DNA of 64,000 nt, from NCBI GenBank assembly GCA_964603615.1, contig CAZRVU010000004.1:34795-98794 (forward strand), given 5' to 3'. The translations under genes and the position numbers were made by a program. The stretch is from JAAZMI01 sp964603615 (GTDB taxonomy: Bacteria > Bacillota > Dethiobacteria > DTU022 > UBA8154). A model generated the notes under the pieces. The model had not been told where the DNA came from and searched no databases. It was given only the letters and a program-made list of their open reading frames with translations. Below are positions 8,937-17,560 of the stretch, one piece after another; the stretch's first letter is position 1; each line of letters opens with the position of its first letter.

Positions 8937-10187
8937 TCAAGATTTAGCAGATTGCCGCCGGCGTGCTTTTTCCTGTAAGCGGTAAACCATAGCCAGAATT
9001 TCGGCTACGGCCTGGTAGAGATCCACCGGTATCTCCTCTCCCACCTCTACTTTGCTAAAAAGCAACCGCGCCACGGGCGGATCCTGGATAACCGGTATTT
9101 CATGTTCTGCAGCCAGATCTTTAATCCTCCTGGCCTGGCCGGCAGCACCTTTAGCGATAACTACCGGCGCCTGATGTTCTTTTTCGTGATATTGCAGGGC
9201 TACTGCAACTGCCGTAGGGTTAGTGATCACTACCGTTGCCTCTGGCACCCGGGCAAGGTCGCGCTGTTGGGCCAGCGCCCGCTGTTTCTCCCTGATTTTC
9301 GCCTTTAAATGGGGATCTCCTTCCAGATGTTTGTACTCCTCCTGTACCTCGCGGCGGGTCATGCGCAGTTGTTTTTGAAATTCCGAGCGCTGGAAAAGAT
9401 AATCCAGCAAGGCCAAAAAAAAGAATACACCGGCCACGCGGAAAGCAAGGCCCTGCAAAACTTCCCGGAAAACTGCGGCAAACACCCCGCCTTTTTCGCC
9501 CAAGATCAGCAGCAACGCCGGGAACTTCGCCCGCAGATAAGAATAGCTCACCGCACCGATAATTGAAATTTTAAGAAGGGATTTGAAAAGTTCAAAAAGA
9601 GCCCGGCGGGAAAAAATCCGTTTCAACCCTTCGGCCGGGTTGAGGCGGTTGATTTGCGGCTGGATCACCTCCGAGGAAACGAGGAACCCAACCTGCATTA
9701 GGTTAGAGGAAATACCTAAGAATAGGGCACATAACAGGAAAGGGGCAGCTAATAAAAGAAAACGGCCCAGTGAAAAACGAAGCAACCCGCTACAAAAAGA
9801 TAGATCAAAATCTACCGGAGAGGTAAATTCCTGCAGGAAATAACGCAAAAGATCTGTTACGCTATGCAGGAAAAAAGGCCAAGAGAGAGCACCCAAAGAA
9901 ACCATACCTAAGAGATTAACAGCAGAATTCATTTCCAGGCTTTTCATAACCTGCCCCCGCTTACGGGCTTCCCGGCGACGGTGGGGCGTCGGTTCCTCGG
10001 TTTTATCCCCCTCCTCTGCAAAGAGCTGCAGGTTGAGCCGTTGACTTTTCCGGGATGGAAAGGCAGGTAGATCCCTTTTCCCTGGCAAGAAAAAAAAGCG
10101 GCACAACTGTTCAATAAAGTTTAAAATCCTGGTGCCTTCTCCCTTCATTAACGCTTCATCTCCACTTTTCTTAACTAAAGATAGCAT
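8937..10187 (-). CDS. flhB: Flagellar export protein FlhB with altered autocleavage motif
   Basis: A 416-aa export switch protein that changes substrate specificity from hook to filament after self-cleavage. The usual N-terminus (LNLQLFAEEGDKTEEPTPHR) begins only at residue 51, so either there is a 50-residue extension (possibly starting at the internal ATG, residue 14), or the first part is not translated. Four membrane spans follow. The cleavage motif NPTH is here NPTA (residues 323-326, bases 9210-9221): Asn, Pro and Thr are kept but His is Ala. It lies 46 bases after fliR. Confidence 0.93.
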   Translation of the reverse strand: MLSLVKKSGDEALMKGEGTRILNFIEQLCRFFFLPGKRDLPAFPSRKSQRLNLQLFAEEGDKTEEPTPHRRREARKRGQVMKSLEMNSAVNLLGMVSLGALSWPFFLHSVTDLLRYFLQEFTSPVDFDLSFCSGLLRFSLGRFLLLAAPFLLCALFLGISSNLMQVGFLVSSEVIQPQINRLNPAEGLKRIFSRRALFELFKSLLKISIIGAVSYSYLRAKFPALLLILGEKGGVFAAVFREVLQGLAFRVAGVFFFLALLDYLFQRSEFQKQLRMTRREVQEEYKHLEGDPHLKAKIREKQRALAQQRDLARVPEATVVITNPTAVAVALQYHEKEHQAPVVIAKGAAGQARRIKDLAAEHEIPVIQDPPVARLLFSKVEVGEEIPVDLYQAVAEILAMVYRLQEKARRRQSAKS

Positions 10188-10233
10188 TACTTAACCCTCT
10201 GCCAGAGCCACACGGCCAGGCAAACCGGCTATT

Positions 10234-11010
10234 TTATCCGGCCCAGTTCTCCATAATCAACAATAAATCCCGGGCAAGAATAGCAAAAACATCTCCTAAC
10301 ATGTCTCCTAACAATGGTAATAAAAGCAAAAAGACGAATAACACGAGGGCTATCTTTAAAGGCAGCCCCACGATAAAGACATGGATCTGTGGCACAGCCT
10401 TTGAAAGAAGCCCCAGTGCAAGATCTAGCAGCCAAAGGACGATGATTACCGGCGCGGCAATTTGAAAGGCCAACAGGAAAACCACTCCACAGGCTTGCAG
10501 GTAGTACAGAAGTACAGGGGAAGAAAAAACCGGCCCCGTTAGTGGAATAATTGTAAAGCTTTCACGCAAGGATAGAAAAAGCATATGATGCCCGTTAATA
10601 CTGAGATAAAAAACCACGGCCAAAAAATATGTGAATTGGCCCAGGAGAGTAACCTGCCCGCTGAAAAGGGGATCAAAGGTTCCAGCCATCATTAGCCCGG
10701 CTTGATGATCCATGAACTGCCCCGCCATGAGAAAGGCTGATAAAAATAAATAGACTAGAAACCCCAGCACCAACCCCACAAGTATCTCCTTGCCCAGTAG
10801 AAGCAACAAACCCTGGTCGTGAACCGGCCAATCTAACTGTCCTTCCCAGGAAAAAGTCAACGTAACTGCCAGTACAAAAGCAAAAGAAATACGCAAGACG
10901 ACGGGAATACCGCGCCAACTCCAAAAAGGCAGGATGGAAACAAAGGCGGCAACACGAGCAAAAATTAGCAAAAAAGGAAACCAAAAATTTAAATAATAAA
11001 CCCCGGCCAT
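10234..11010 (-). CDS. fliR: Flagellar export gate protein FliR
   Basis: A 258-aa polytopic membrane protein of the export gate (FliPQR complex). The sequence is almost wholly hydrophobic with about six spans and has the FliR-like text FRISFAFVLAVTLTF and MDHQAGLMMAGTFDP. It follows fliQ by ten bases in the conserved fliP-fliQ-fliR-flhB order. Confidence 0.95.
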   Translation of the reverse strand: MAGVYYLNFWFPFLLIFARVAAFVSILPFWSWRGIPVVLRISFAFVLAVTLTFSWEGQLDWPVHDQGLLLLLGKEILVGLVLGFLVYLFLSAFLMAGQFMDHQAGLMMAGTFDPLFSGQVTLLGQFTYFLAVVFYLSINGHHMLFLSLRESFTIIPLTGPVFSSPVLLYYLQACGVVFLLAFQIAAPVIIVLWLLDLALGLLSKAVPQIHVFIVGLPLKIALVLFVFLLLLPLLGDMLGDVFAILARDLLLIMENWAG

Positions 11011-11020
11011 TCTCTCTCTC

Positions 11021-11287
11021 CTAAAACAAAACCCTAAGATTTTCCCAAAGAGTAGTAGTAAAAGTCATCAGCATGCGCATCATCCAGCCCCCGAAAAAAA
11101 GAACGGCCAGCAAAACAGCAGCGATCTTGGGCACAAAAGCCAATGTTGGTTCCTGGATTTGTGTTGTAGCTTGAAAAATACTCACCACCAGGCCCACAGC
11201 CAGCCCAACGCCTAAGACCGGTGCGGCAACCAAAAGAATGGTAGTGATAGCCTCCCGGGCAATGCTCAGCACAAACTCAGGGGTCAC
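11021..11287 (-). CDS. fliQ: Flagellar export gate protein FliQ
   Basis: An 88-aa protein with two membrane hairpins, part of the FliPQR gate. The text LVAAPVLGVGLAVGLVVSIF and ATTQIQEPTLAFVPKI is the strongly conserved FliQ signature. Length is standard. It lies between fliP and fliR. Confidence 0.96.
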   Translation of the reverse strand: MTPEFVLSIAREAITTILLVAAPVLGVGLAVGLVVSIFQATTQIQEPTLAFVPKIAAVLLAVLFFGGWMMRMLMTFTTTLWENLRVLF

Positions 11288-11302
11288 CAGGGCTCACCCC
11301 CC

Positions 11303-12085
11303 TTAGTGATAACTTTCCAGCAAAGACTGGACAACCAAATGCCAGCCATCTACCAGGACAAAAAGCAGTATTTTAAAAGGCAGCGAAACGATCACCGGCG
11401 GCAGCATAAACATCCCCATCGACATCAAAACGCTGGCCACAACCATATCGATGATTAAAAAGGGGACGAAGAGAATAAACCCCATTTGGAAGGCCGTTTT
11501 TAGTTCGCTGAGCACAAAAGCGGGAACGAGGGCACGAAAGGAAACATCCCGGCGTTCCGCCGGGCTTGCCAGGTGGGCAACTTCAATAAAGAGAGCCAGG
11601 TCTTTTTCCCTGGTGTTGTCCAGCATAAATTCCCGCAAGGGATGCCCCCCTTTTTCCACCGCTTCTTCAAAAGACAGCTCTTCAGCCAAAAAAGGGGCAA
11701 GGGCTTCCTGGTTAATAGTGGTCAAAACCGGTGACATTACAAAAATAGTCAAAAAAAGAGCCAGCCCAATGAGCACTTGATTAGGCGGAATCTGCTGTGT
11801 AGCCAAAGCATTGCGGATAAAGCTGAGCACCACGACAATGCGCGTAAAGGAAGTCATGAGCATCACAAAAGCCGGTGCCAGGCTCAAAACCGCCAGTAAT
11901 AACAAAAGCCGCAGCATCCCTACCAACTGTCCGGGCTCTTCGGTGGTTCCAATTTGCAAGTTAATGTCGGGTATGGGAAATTGCGGCTGGGCGAGAGCAA
12001 ACCTGTCGCTGCCAGGCCAAAGAAAAAAGGTGAACAACAGTGCGCCGATCAATATAACAAACCGTAATTTATTCTTCATTTTCAT
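11303..12085 (-). CDS. fliP: Flagellar export gate protein FliP
   Basis: A 260-aa export gate protein with a cleavable-type hydrophobic N-terminus (residues 7-24) and four later spans. Conserved text includes MLMTSFTRIVVVLSFIRNAL, QIPPNQVLIGLALFLT and the C-terminal MSMGMFMLPPVIVSLPFKIL. It follows fliO by only four bases and precedes fliQ. Confidence 0.97.
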   Translation of the reverse strand: MKMKNKLRFVILIGALLFTFFLWPGSDRFALAQPQFPIPDINLQIGTTEEPGQLVGMLRLLLLLAVLSLAPAFVMLMTSFTRIVVVLSFIRNALATQQIPPNQVLIGLALFLTIFVMSPVLTTINQEALAPFLAEELSFEEAVEKGGHPLREFMLDNTREKDLALFIEVAHLASPAERRDVSFRALVPAFVLSELKTAFQMGFILFVPFLIIDMVVASVLMSMGMFMLPPVIVSLPFKILLFVLVDGWHLVVQSLLESYH

Positions 12086-12089
12086 TCCT

Positions 12090-12482
12090 TTAACCCCGAC
12101 CGCCCGGCCCTTTCCGTTGATTGCCTTTCAACCTCAATTTTTCCAGCAAACCAGCAAAACCACCCCCTGTTAAAGAATCCAGCCCGCGGTGGGAGTTGCC
12201 CGTTTCCGTCAATAAAGATTCTTCCTGCCAGGCCCTTCCCAAATCCTTGAGAAAAGTCACGCTACTTGGCGTAGCAGCCAGCAGAAAATAATCTTCCCCC
12301 ACTTTTACAACATAAAGAAAAGCCCGGGTATGCAGGGCCGTTCTCTCCACTACCTGAATCCTTTTCTCCATACTCCAAACCGGAGCAAAACGCTGCAGTA
12401 AAAAACGTAACCCCCAATACGCCAAAATCATGACCAGCGGAAAGGCAATCAAAAGACGCAAGTAAGCAAGATAAAGATCCAT
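12090..12482 (-). CDS. fliO: FliO/FliZ family flagellar biosynthesis protein
   Basis: A 130-aa protein with one N-terminal membrane span (about residues 8-29) and a cytoplasmic domain with the FliO motif VVERTALHTRAFLYVVKVGEDYFLL. FliO helps assemble the FliP ring. It sits between fliN and fliP, the usual place. The C-terminal tail is basic and of low complexity. Confidence 0.88.
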   Translation of the reverse strand: MDLYLAYLRLLIAFPLVMILAYWGLRFLLQRFAPVWSMEKRIQVVERTALHTRAFLYVVKVGEDYFLLAATPSSVTFLKDLGRAWQEESLLTETGNSHRGLDSLTGGGFAGLLEKLRLKGNQRKGPGGRG

Positions 12483-12485
12483 CGC

Positions 12486-13112
12486 TCATTCTCCCTGTCC
12501 AGCCTGCTCTACATGTTCTACATGCTCCGCTTGCCCTACCTGCACCGCTTCTTCCGCTTCTTCCGCTTCTTCCGCTTCTTCTTCTGAAACCGGATCTGGA
12601 GAATCAGAACCTGGCGGGTTGCTCTCTTTTTCCGCCGGCAACTCTTTTTTTGCCCCGTTTTCCCCGGCACCAATAGTGGTCACTCGCAGGCCAAAATAGT
12701 CGTTGATTACCACTATCTCTGCCTGGCCAAAATTTTGTCCATTTAGTAAGATAGTAGCACTTTCCCCGGCCATTTTATTCAGTTTGATCACTGAACCCTC
12801 TGTCAGTTGGAGAAAATCGCGTACTGTGATCTCCGTTGCGCCCAGTTCACCGCTGAGCACGAGAGCAATATTCTTGAATAGCTCTAGCGGGGGTTTCCCA
12901 GCCCCCAAAGCCGGGTAACGTACCTGCAGGGGGGCAAATTCTACCCTTTCCACCAGGGGGCTATTTTTATCCGCCCGGTTCCTGGCCAGCCCGCCTTCGT
13001 GCTGATCGGGAAGCTGTTGCTGGGAATTTTGACGTTCTTTTTGGGAAACATCCGGGCTGGAGACACCTTGCAGTAAATTATCTATTTCTTCTTGGCTCAA
13101 ATAACCACCCAA
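12486..13112 (-). CDS. fliN: Flagellar motor switch protein FliN/FliY type with acidic repeat tail
   Basis: A 208-aa C-ring protein. The N-terminus GGYLSQEEIDNLLQG is the CheY-binding peptide shared by FliM and FliY, and the single SPOA domain is in the middle (LSGELGATEITVRDFLQLTEGSVIKL to FGLRVTTI). There is no CheC-like domain, so it is FliN-sized with a FliY-like N-terminus. The C-terminus ends in a low-complexity tail: four 9-bp repeats (12547-12582) encode EEAEEAEEAEEA, then GQAEHVEHVEQAGQGE. It lies between fliL and fliO, with fliM missing from its usual place upstream. Confidence 0.9.
   Translation of the reverse strand: MGGYLSQEEIDNLLQGVSSPDVSQKERQNSQQQLPDQHEGGLARNRADKNSPLVERVEFAPLQVRYPALGAGKPPLELFKNIALVLSGELGATEITVRDFLQLTEGSVIKLNKMAGESATILLNGQNFGQAEIVVINDYFGLRVTTIGAGENGAKKELPAEKESNPPGSDSPDPVSEEEAEEAEEAEEAVQVGQAEHVEHVEQAGQGE
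12547..12582 (-). repeat. Four 9-bp coding repeats in fliN
   Basis: Plus-strand units GCTTCTTCC at 12547, 12556 and 12565, with a fourth (one change) at 12574. They are in frame (multiple of three), so copy-number change would alter the length of the acidic FliN tail without breaking the gene. Confidence 0.85.
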
Positions 13113-13136
13113 AATTAGCTCTCCTCGTTCTAATCC

Positions 13137-13676
13137 TTATTGGACAAGCACGTGCCAAAAATATAACCCCCGCAATTGGCCGTTATGCAGCATAACATTA
13201 ATAGCTTCCAGTAGCTCTTCCCTTAATTCCTCTTTGCCCTCCGGGGTGCTTACTTCACCGGCATCCTTTGTCCAAAGAATTTTATTCACTACATCCCGGA
13301 TCTCCGGCATGCGTTTTTCCAGCTCTTCTTCCAGCTTTGGTTCATCGTGACCCAAATAAAATTTTACGCTTAAAAAACGGCGCCCTCCCTCTGGCATATT
13401 CACGATAATCTCCGGGAAAGCATACATGAATTCGGGTTCTTTTATTTCTTTAGCAACGCTACTATCCCCCGGCGGTTCGCCAAACAGGGATGCGGCAAAA
13501 CCCAATTTTTTAACCATAAACAAGGCCCCGGCGGAGAGCAGAATTACAGCTAAAAACACAACGAGGATAATCAGCAAAAGGTTTTTTTGACGTACCGCCC
13601 GGGAGGTCGTCACTTCTTCTTCCCGGTCTTTTTCACCACCGTCACGGGATATGGTCGATTGCAACGATCTTGTCAC
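13137..13676 (-). CDS. fliL: Flagellar basal body-associated protein FliL
   Basis: A 179-aa single-pass protein that supports stator function. The membrane span is at about residues 33-54 (LLLIILVVFLAVILLSAGAL), and the periplasmic-side FliL domain has EIIVNMPEGGRRFLSVKFYL. The frame overlaps the end of motB by 35 bases if the GTG at 13676 is used. A second GTG (residue 22) would remove the overlap, so the start is unsettled. It lies between motB and fliN. Confidence 0.88.
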   Translation of the reverse strand: MTRSLQSTISRDGGEKDREEEVTTSRAVRQKNLLLIILVVFLAVILLSAGALFMVKKLGFAASLFGEPPGDSSVAKEIKEPEFMYAFPEIIVNMPEGGRRFLSVKFYLGHDEPKLEEELEKRMPEIRDVVNKILWTKDAGEVSTPEGKEELREELLEAINVMLHNGQLRGLYFWHVLVQ

Positions 13677-14472
13677 CCCATTCTTCCAATTGTTTAATAG
13701 AAATCACCAATGTGACACGGCGATTGCGGGCGCGTCCCTCCGGCGAGGTGTTGTCATCAAGAGGGTGATATTCACCGTAACCGGTAACTAAAAAACGACC
13801 TGGTTCCAAACCATAACCCTCTACCAGGCAGCGGGCCACGCTGACCGACCTGGCTACAGAGAGCTCCCAGTTGCTGGGATACAAAAAAGTCCTGATGGGC
13901 ACGTTATCCGTATGGCCTTCAACGATAATCTGGTTGTTCAAGTCGCTAATGAGCTTGGCTAAGAGCTCGATAATCGGTAAAAAATCGGGTTTTATCTCTG
14001 CCCGCCCCGTATCAAAAAGGATCTTTTCCGGCAATTCCATAACGATACCCCGTTCCTCCAGGCGCAACCCGATATCATCCTCTAGCCCAACTTCCTGTAA
14101 AAAAAGCTTCACCTTTATATAGGTATCCTCTAGTTCTCTCACCATCTCCAACAGCTCTAGCTCCTGTGCATTTAAAAGCACCTCTGTTGCTTCACCCTCA
14201 TATTCTGCCACGTCCAACCTTTGACCTTCTGCCGTTCCAATTTCCTCCAGGGAGCCAGATAAAATACCGCTGCGTCCCAAAAAAGAATGCTGGATAGCAG
14301 ACATTACTTCATTAAAACGCTGTAGATCGATGGCCGAAAAGGAATAAAGCAAAATAAAAAAAGTAAGGAGCAGCGTAACCATATCTCCATAAGTGTTCAT
14401 CCAGGCAGGAGCCCCATAATCCCCGCCGTTTTCCGGGGAAGCTTTTCCCCTCTTGGTTCTGTTTCCTGCCAA
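13642..14472 (-). CDS. motB: Flagellar motor stator protein MotB
   Basis: A 276-aa stator subunit. The single membrane helix (about 28-48) carries the proton- or ion-binding Asp in NTYGDMVTLLLTFF (Asp30). The C-terminal OmpA-like peptidoglycan-binding domain contains IIVEGHTDNVPI and NWELSVARSVSVARCL. It follows motA by 15 bases. Both stator genes lie inside the flagellar operon, after flgE. Confidence 0.96.
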   Translation of the reverse strand: MAGNRTKRGKASPENGGDYGAPAWMNTYGDMVTLLLTFFILLYSFSAIDLQRFNEVMSAIQHSFLGRSGILSGSLEEIGTAEGQRLDVAEYEGEATEVLLNAQELELLEMVRELEDTYIKVKLFLQEVGLEDDIGLRLEERGIVMELPEKILFDTGRAEIKPDFLPIIELLAKLISDLNNQIIVEGHTDNVPIRTFLYPSNWELSVARSVSVARCLVEGYGLEPGRFLVTGYGEYHPLDDNTSPEGRARNRRVTLVISIKQLEEWGDKIVAIDHIP

Positions 14473-14487
14473 TTTGCCGCCCCTTCC

Positions 14488-15315
14488 TTAAACAGCGATT
14501 TCTTCTGCAAAACCCTGTTCATCATCCTCCTGAACATTTTGCTCCTTCTGGAGCAGGCTTTGTTCTTGGGGAGAAAGATAGGCTTTCATTTTTTCCTGGA
14601 TGATGCGGGGGTTAACCCCGGCCTGCAAGGCCAACACGGCATCGATAATCGCCTCTTTACGGGAAACCTCCGCCGCGGTACGCAAGGCTAACTTTCCGGC
14701 AATCGGATTAAAAATTAGATTGGCAGCAAGTACGCCGTAAAAAGTGGTCAGGAGGGCCACAGCCATGCCCGGGCCAATCGCATCTGGATTATCCAAAGCA
14801 GAAAGCATCTGCACTAAACCAATCAAGGTGCCGATCATGCCGAAAGCCGGCGTCAGATTACCCCAGGTGCGGTAGAGATCCTGTCCCAGTTGGTGACGAC
14901 CAATGAGGGTCCCCAGTTCGGTTTCCATGATTTCCCGGATCGATTCCGGCTCGAAACCGTCGATGACCATCTGCAAGCCATTGCGCAAAAAAGGCTCCTC
15001 TATCTCCTCCAGATCATCCTCCAGGGCCAGCAACCCTTCACGGCGGGCTTTTTGTGCCAGTTGGACAAAATATAGTACTAAAGAAACAATCTCCTCTTTT
15101 TTAATAAAGAAGGCCTGTATAGTTATCTTCCCCACTTGACGGATATGCTCCAACTGGAAGTTTACCAGTAAGGCCCCCGTAGCACCTCCCATGGTAATCA
15201 TGATCCCGGGAATATTGATAAAAGCCTCCAATTTACCATCCAGCAAAATGCTCCAGATCACTAACCCCAGGCCAAAAGCCAAACCTAAAACAGTTAAAAC
15301 ATCAAACCTTTTCAT
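14488..15315 (-). CDS. motA: Flagellar motor stator protein MotA
   Basis: A stator subunit of 275 aa from the chosen ATG at 15315, which has AAAGGTGG eight bases upstream and gives the usual MotA N-terminus MKRFDVLTVLGLAFGLG. The open frame extends 22 codons further upstream without family similarity. Four membrane spans are visible, and the functional prolines are in LTPAFGMIGTLIGLVQML and near ANLIFNPIAGKL. Partner motB follows. Confidence 0.95.
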   Translation of the reverse strand: MKRFDVLTVLGLAFGLGLVIWSILLDGKLEAFINIPGIMITMGGATGALLVNFQLEHIRQVGKITIQAFFIKKEEIVSLVLYFVQLAQKARREGLLALEDDLEEIEEPFLRNGLQMVIDGFEPESIREIMETELGTLIGRHQLGQDLYRTWGNLTPAFGMIGTLIGLVQMLSALDNPDAIGPGMAVALLTTFYGVLAANLIFNPIAGKLALRTAAEVSRKEAIIDAVLALQAGVNPRIIQEKMKAYLSPQEQSLLQKEQNVQEDDEQGFAEEIAV

Positions 15316-15453
15316 GGAGAAAGCCACCTTTGCCTGCTTTTTTCGACAATCGCCGCTGGAATTCCTGCCCCTTTCTACCAATACTGCCCTATTTTTCTAA
15401 AAGGAAGCCGGGCAGGAACGGATTGGGGACGCGCTCCCGCCAGCTAAAGAGCA

Positions 15454-16713
15454 CTAACGTTTTATGTTGATCAATTCAAGGAGCACCTCATCCGAGGTAG
15501 TGATCACCCGCGTATTGGCTTGAAAAGCCCGGCTCGTGGTGATCATCTCCGTAAACTCCAAGGAGAGGTCGACATTGGACATCTCCAGGGAGCGGGAACG
15601 GATCAGGCCCCGCCCTTCCGTGCCGGGCGAGCCGAGGTGTGGCTCACCAGAGTTGGAAGAAATTTCGTAAAGGTTCCCGCCCTTTTTTAATAACCCCTCC
15701 GGATTGGTGAAGGAGGCCAGCGCCAACTGCCCGAGGGGCCGCACCATCCCGTTGGAATAAGTCCCCGTAATTACCCCTGTGGATTCGATGTTGAAGATGG
15801 CCAGATCTCCCGGGGGGAAACCGTCCTGCCCCCGCAAGGAAACGCTGCTGGGATAAGCTAGCTGGGTTAAAGCAGAGAAGTCCGGGGTGATTTCAAGATC
15901 TGCTGCTCCTGCTCCGGAACCGAAGGAAAGTTCTACAGTAGTAGTACCTACCTCTTTATACTGGCCCCCATCCGAAAATGTGATGGTACCGGTAGTGCCG
16001 GTCGGGGCCGGGTTGTCCGGAAAACTACCGTCATTACTGTCAGTAGAGCTGATTGTGTAACTCCATTCATTATCACCTTTCTTTTCAAAGGTAAATGTTA
16101 GGCCGTGCCTGTTCCCAAGGGAATCGAAGACATAGGTATCATAGACACATTCTTCGGTTTCCGCCGCGGCGTCGAGGTTTCCGGAGAAGCTGATGTTGCT
16201 GGTAGCCCGGGCGATCATCTCTTCGCCGAGGGGGATATGGATCTTTTCCAGGGTTCCGGAAAGCTTCACTTCCCCCCCCCCATCTGTCCCGCCTTCCACG
16301 ACCCAGCCCAGTAGCTGCAGGCCGTTGGCATTGACCAGAATGCCGGAGGAATCCCGCGTAAATGTGCCATCGCGGGTGTAATATTGCTGGTAACCATCCG
16401 TCACCACAAAATAACCGTTGCCCTCGATAGCCAGGTCCGTCTCCCGGCCCGTGCTGGTAATCGCCCCCGGGGTGTGCAGCGTGTTGATGGAAGCTACCTC
16501 CATCCCCAGGCCGATCTGCATTGGATTAGCGCCCCCGCGGTTATCCTGGGGCGCCGTAGCTCCCTGCAGGGTTTGGCTGAAAATATCCTGAAAACGAACC
16601 TGACTGCTCTTATAACCGACTGTATTGACATTGGCAATATTGTTACCGATCACGTCCAACTTAGTCTGGTGGTTGCGTAAACCGGAAACTGCCGCAGATA
16701 ATGAACGCAACAT
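15454..16713 (-). CDS. flgE: Flagellar hook protein FlgE
   Basis: A 419-aa hook subunit. The N-terminal motif is GNNIANVNTVGYKSSQVRF (residues 23-41), followed by LAIEGNGYFVV. The middle has variable, Gly/Thr/Asp-rich domains exposed on the hook surface. The C-terminus has EMSNVDLSLEFTEMITTSRA. It follows the FlgD and TIGR02530 genes, as usual. The small flbD gene that commonly lies between flgE and motA is not seen in the 138 bases between them. Confidence 0.95.
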   Translation of the reverse strand: MLRSLSAAVSGLRNHQTKLDVIGNNIANVNTVGYKSSQVRFQDIFSQTLQGATAPQDNRGGANPMQIGLGMEVASINTLHTPGAITSTGRETDLAIEGNGYFVVTDGYQQYYTRDGTFTRDSSGILVNANGLQLLGWVVEGGTDGGGEVKLSGTLEKIHIPLGEEMIARATSNISFSGNLDAAAETEECVYDTYVFDSLGNRHGLTFTFEKKGDNEWSYTISSTDSNDGSFPDNPAPTGTTGTITFSDGGQYKEVGTTTVELSFGSGAGAADLEITPDFSALTQLAYPSSVSLRGQDGFPPGDLAIFNIESTGVITGTYSNGMVRPLGQLALASFTNPEGLLKKGGNLYEISSNSGEPHLGSPGTEGRGLIRSRSLEMSNVDLSLEFTEMITTSRAFQANTRVITTSDEVLLELINIKR

Positions 16714-16981
16714 TTTGGCCCAGCCTGTTTACCCGGATTTTCCTGTGCAGGGCTGGCGGGAAGAAAGCTTTTCTGCCCTTCCGCCGCCGGTGTTTGTTCT
16801 CCCGGAGCCAGAAGGTTTATCCTTCTTCACGCTTCAGCAGATACTTCTGCAGCCCGGATTGTCCCGGAACACAGGCCTACTGCCCCCTTTCTTAATATGC
16901 TGACATTATTTTTCTGCCACGCGCTGGGGCTGCTTCTGTCATTCCACAGCCCGGGGCCTCCTTAAAGCCAAAGGTCCGGCC
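16714..16981. other. 268-bp GC-rich gap upstream of flgE
   Basis: No convincing gene. On the minus strand it has a hairpin AGAAGG-ATAAA-CCTTCT and several GC-rich imperfect palindromes. The ribosome-binding site ahead of flgE is weak (CAGGCTGGG). I find no riboswitch consensus. Confidence 0.4.
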
Positions 16982-17383
16982 CTACCCCACGATGACAGCA
17001 CTGTCGATATTGGTAAAAATATGTTCCTTCCTGCTTTCCCCGTCCAGGGCCGTGATAATCGTCCGGCTCTGCACCCCGGCCACAAAAGCCAGGTCTTTGT
17101 AAAGGAGCAAAGAAGAACGCCCCCCCTTGGCGGCCACTTTTTCCACCGCTTGCGTGAGCTTGCTGATCTCGGCAGCATCGAGGTTGATCTGGCGTGCCTG
17201 TAAACGCTGCCGGGCATGTGCAGAAAAGGTGAGGCCCCGGGTTCTGGTTTCTTCGAAGACACGGGCGAATTCTTCCCCTTTCCTCTTTGCTTTCCCTGCT
17301 GTCTTGGGGCTACCGGTTTCCGGCCGGGGAGGGATATAAGGTACGTCGAGACGATTAACCACCGCACCATCGCCGCCTTTCAT
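16982..17383 (-). CDS. TIGR02530-family flagellar operon protein
   Basis: A 133-aa protein between flgD and flgE. The conserved block LTFSAHARQRLQARQINLDAAEISKLTQAVEKVAAKGGRSSLLL, then DLAFVAGVQSRTIITALD, matches the small family always found beside flgD in Firmicutes and spirochetes. The molecular role is not established. The proposed role is a hook-assembly helper because of its position. The overlapping 143-codon frame at 16939-17370 is a shadow. Confidence 0.85.
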   Translation of the reverse strand: MKGGDGAVVNRLDVPYIPPRPETGSPKTAGKAKRKGEEFARVFEETRTRGLTFSAHARQRLQARQINLDAAEISKLTQAVEKVAAKGGRSSLLLYKDLAFVAGVQSRTIITALDGESRKEHIFTNIDSAVIVG

Positions 17384-17560
17384 TTCGGTAATGCCATTTA
17401 ACAGCAGTTACCAACTTAACAGGTACCATCCTGTGTACACCTCGATAAAGAACAAGTCTTTTCAGCCTTCAGTGCAATTCAAATTTGGCAAAACTATTGC
17501 CATAATCTGCTAGATTTTTTAGGATTTCTAGTTGGTTTGGCCCTGTATTCCAGCACTTTT

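Noticed and set aside
15382..15453. flbD gene between flgE and motA
   Set aside because: The space is too short and no small FlbD-like frame is present.
16939..17370. A 143-codon frame on the minus strand
   Set aside because: Overlaps the TIGR02530 gene in another frame; the latter has clear family similarity.
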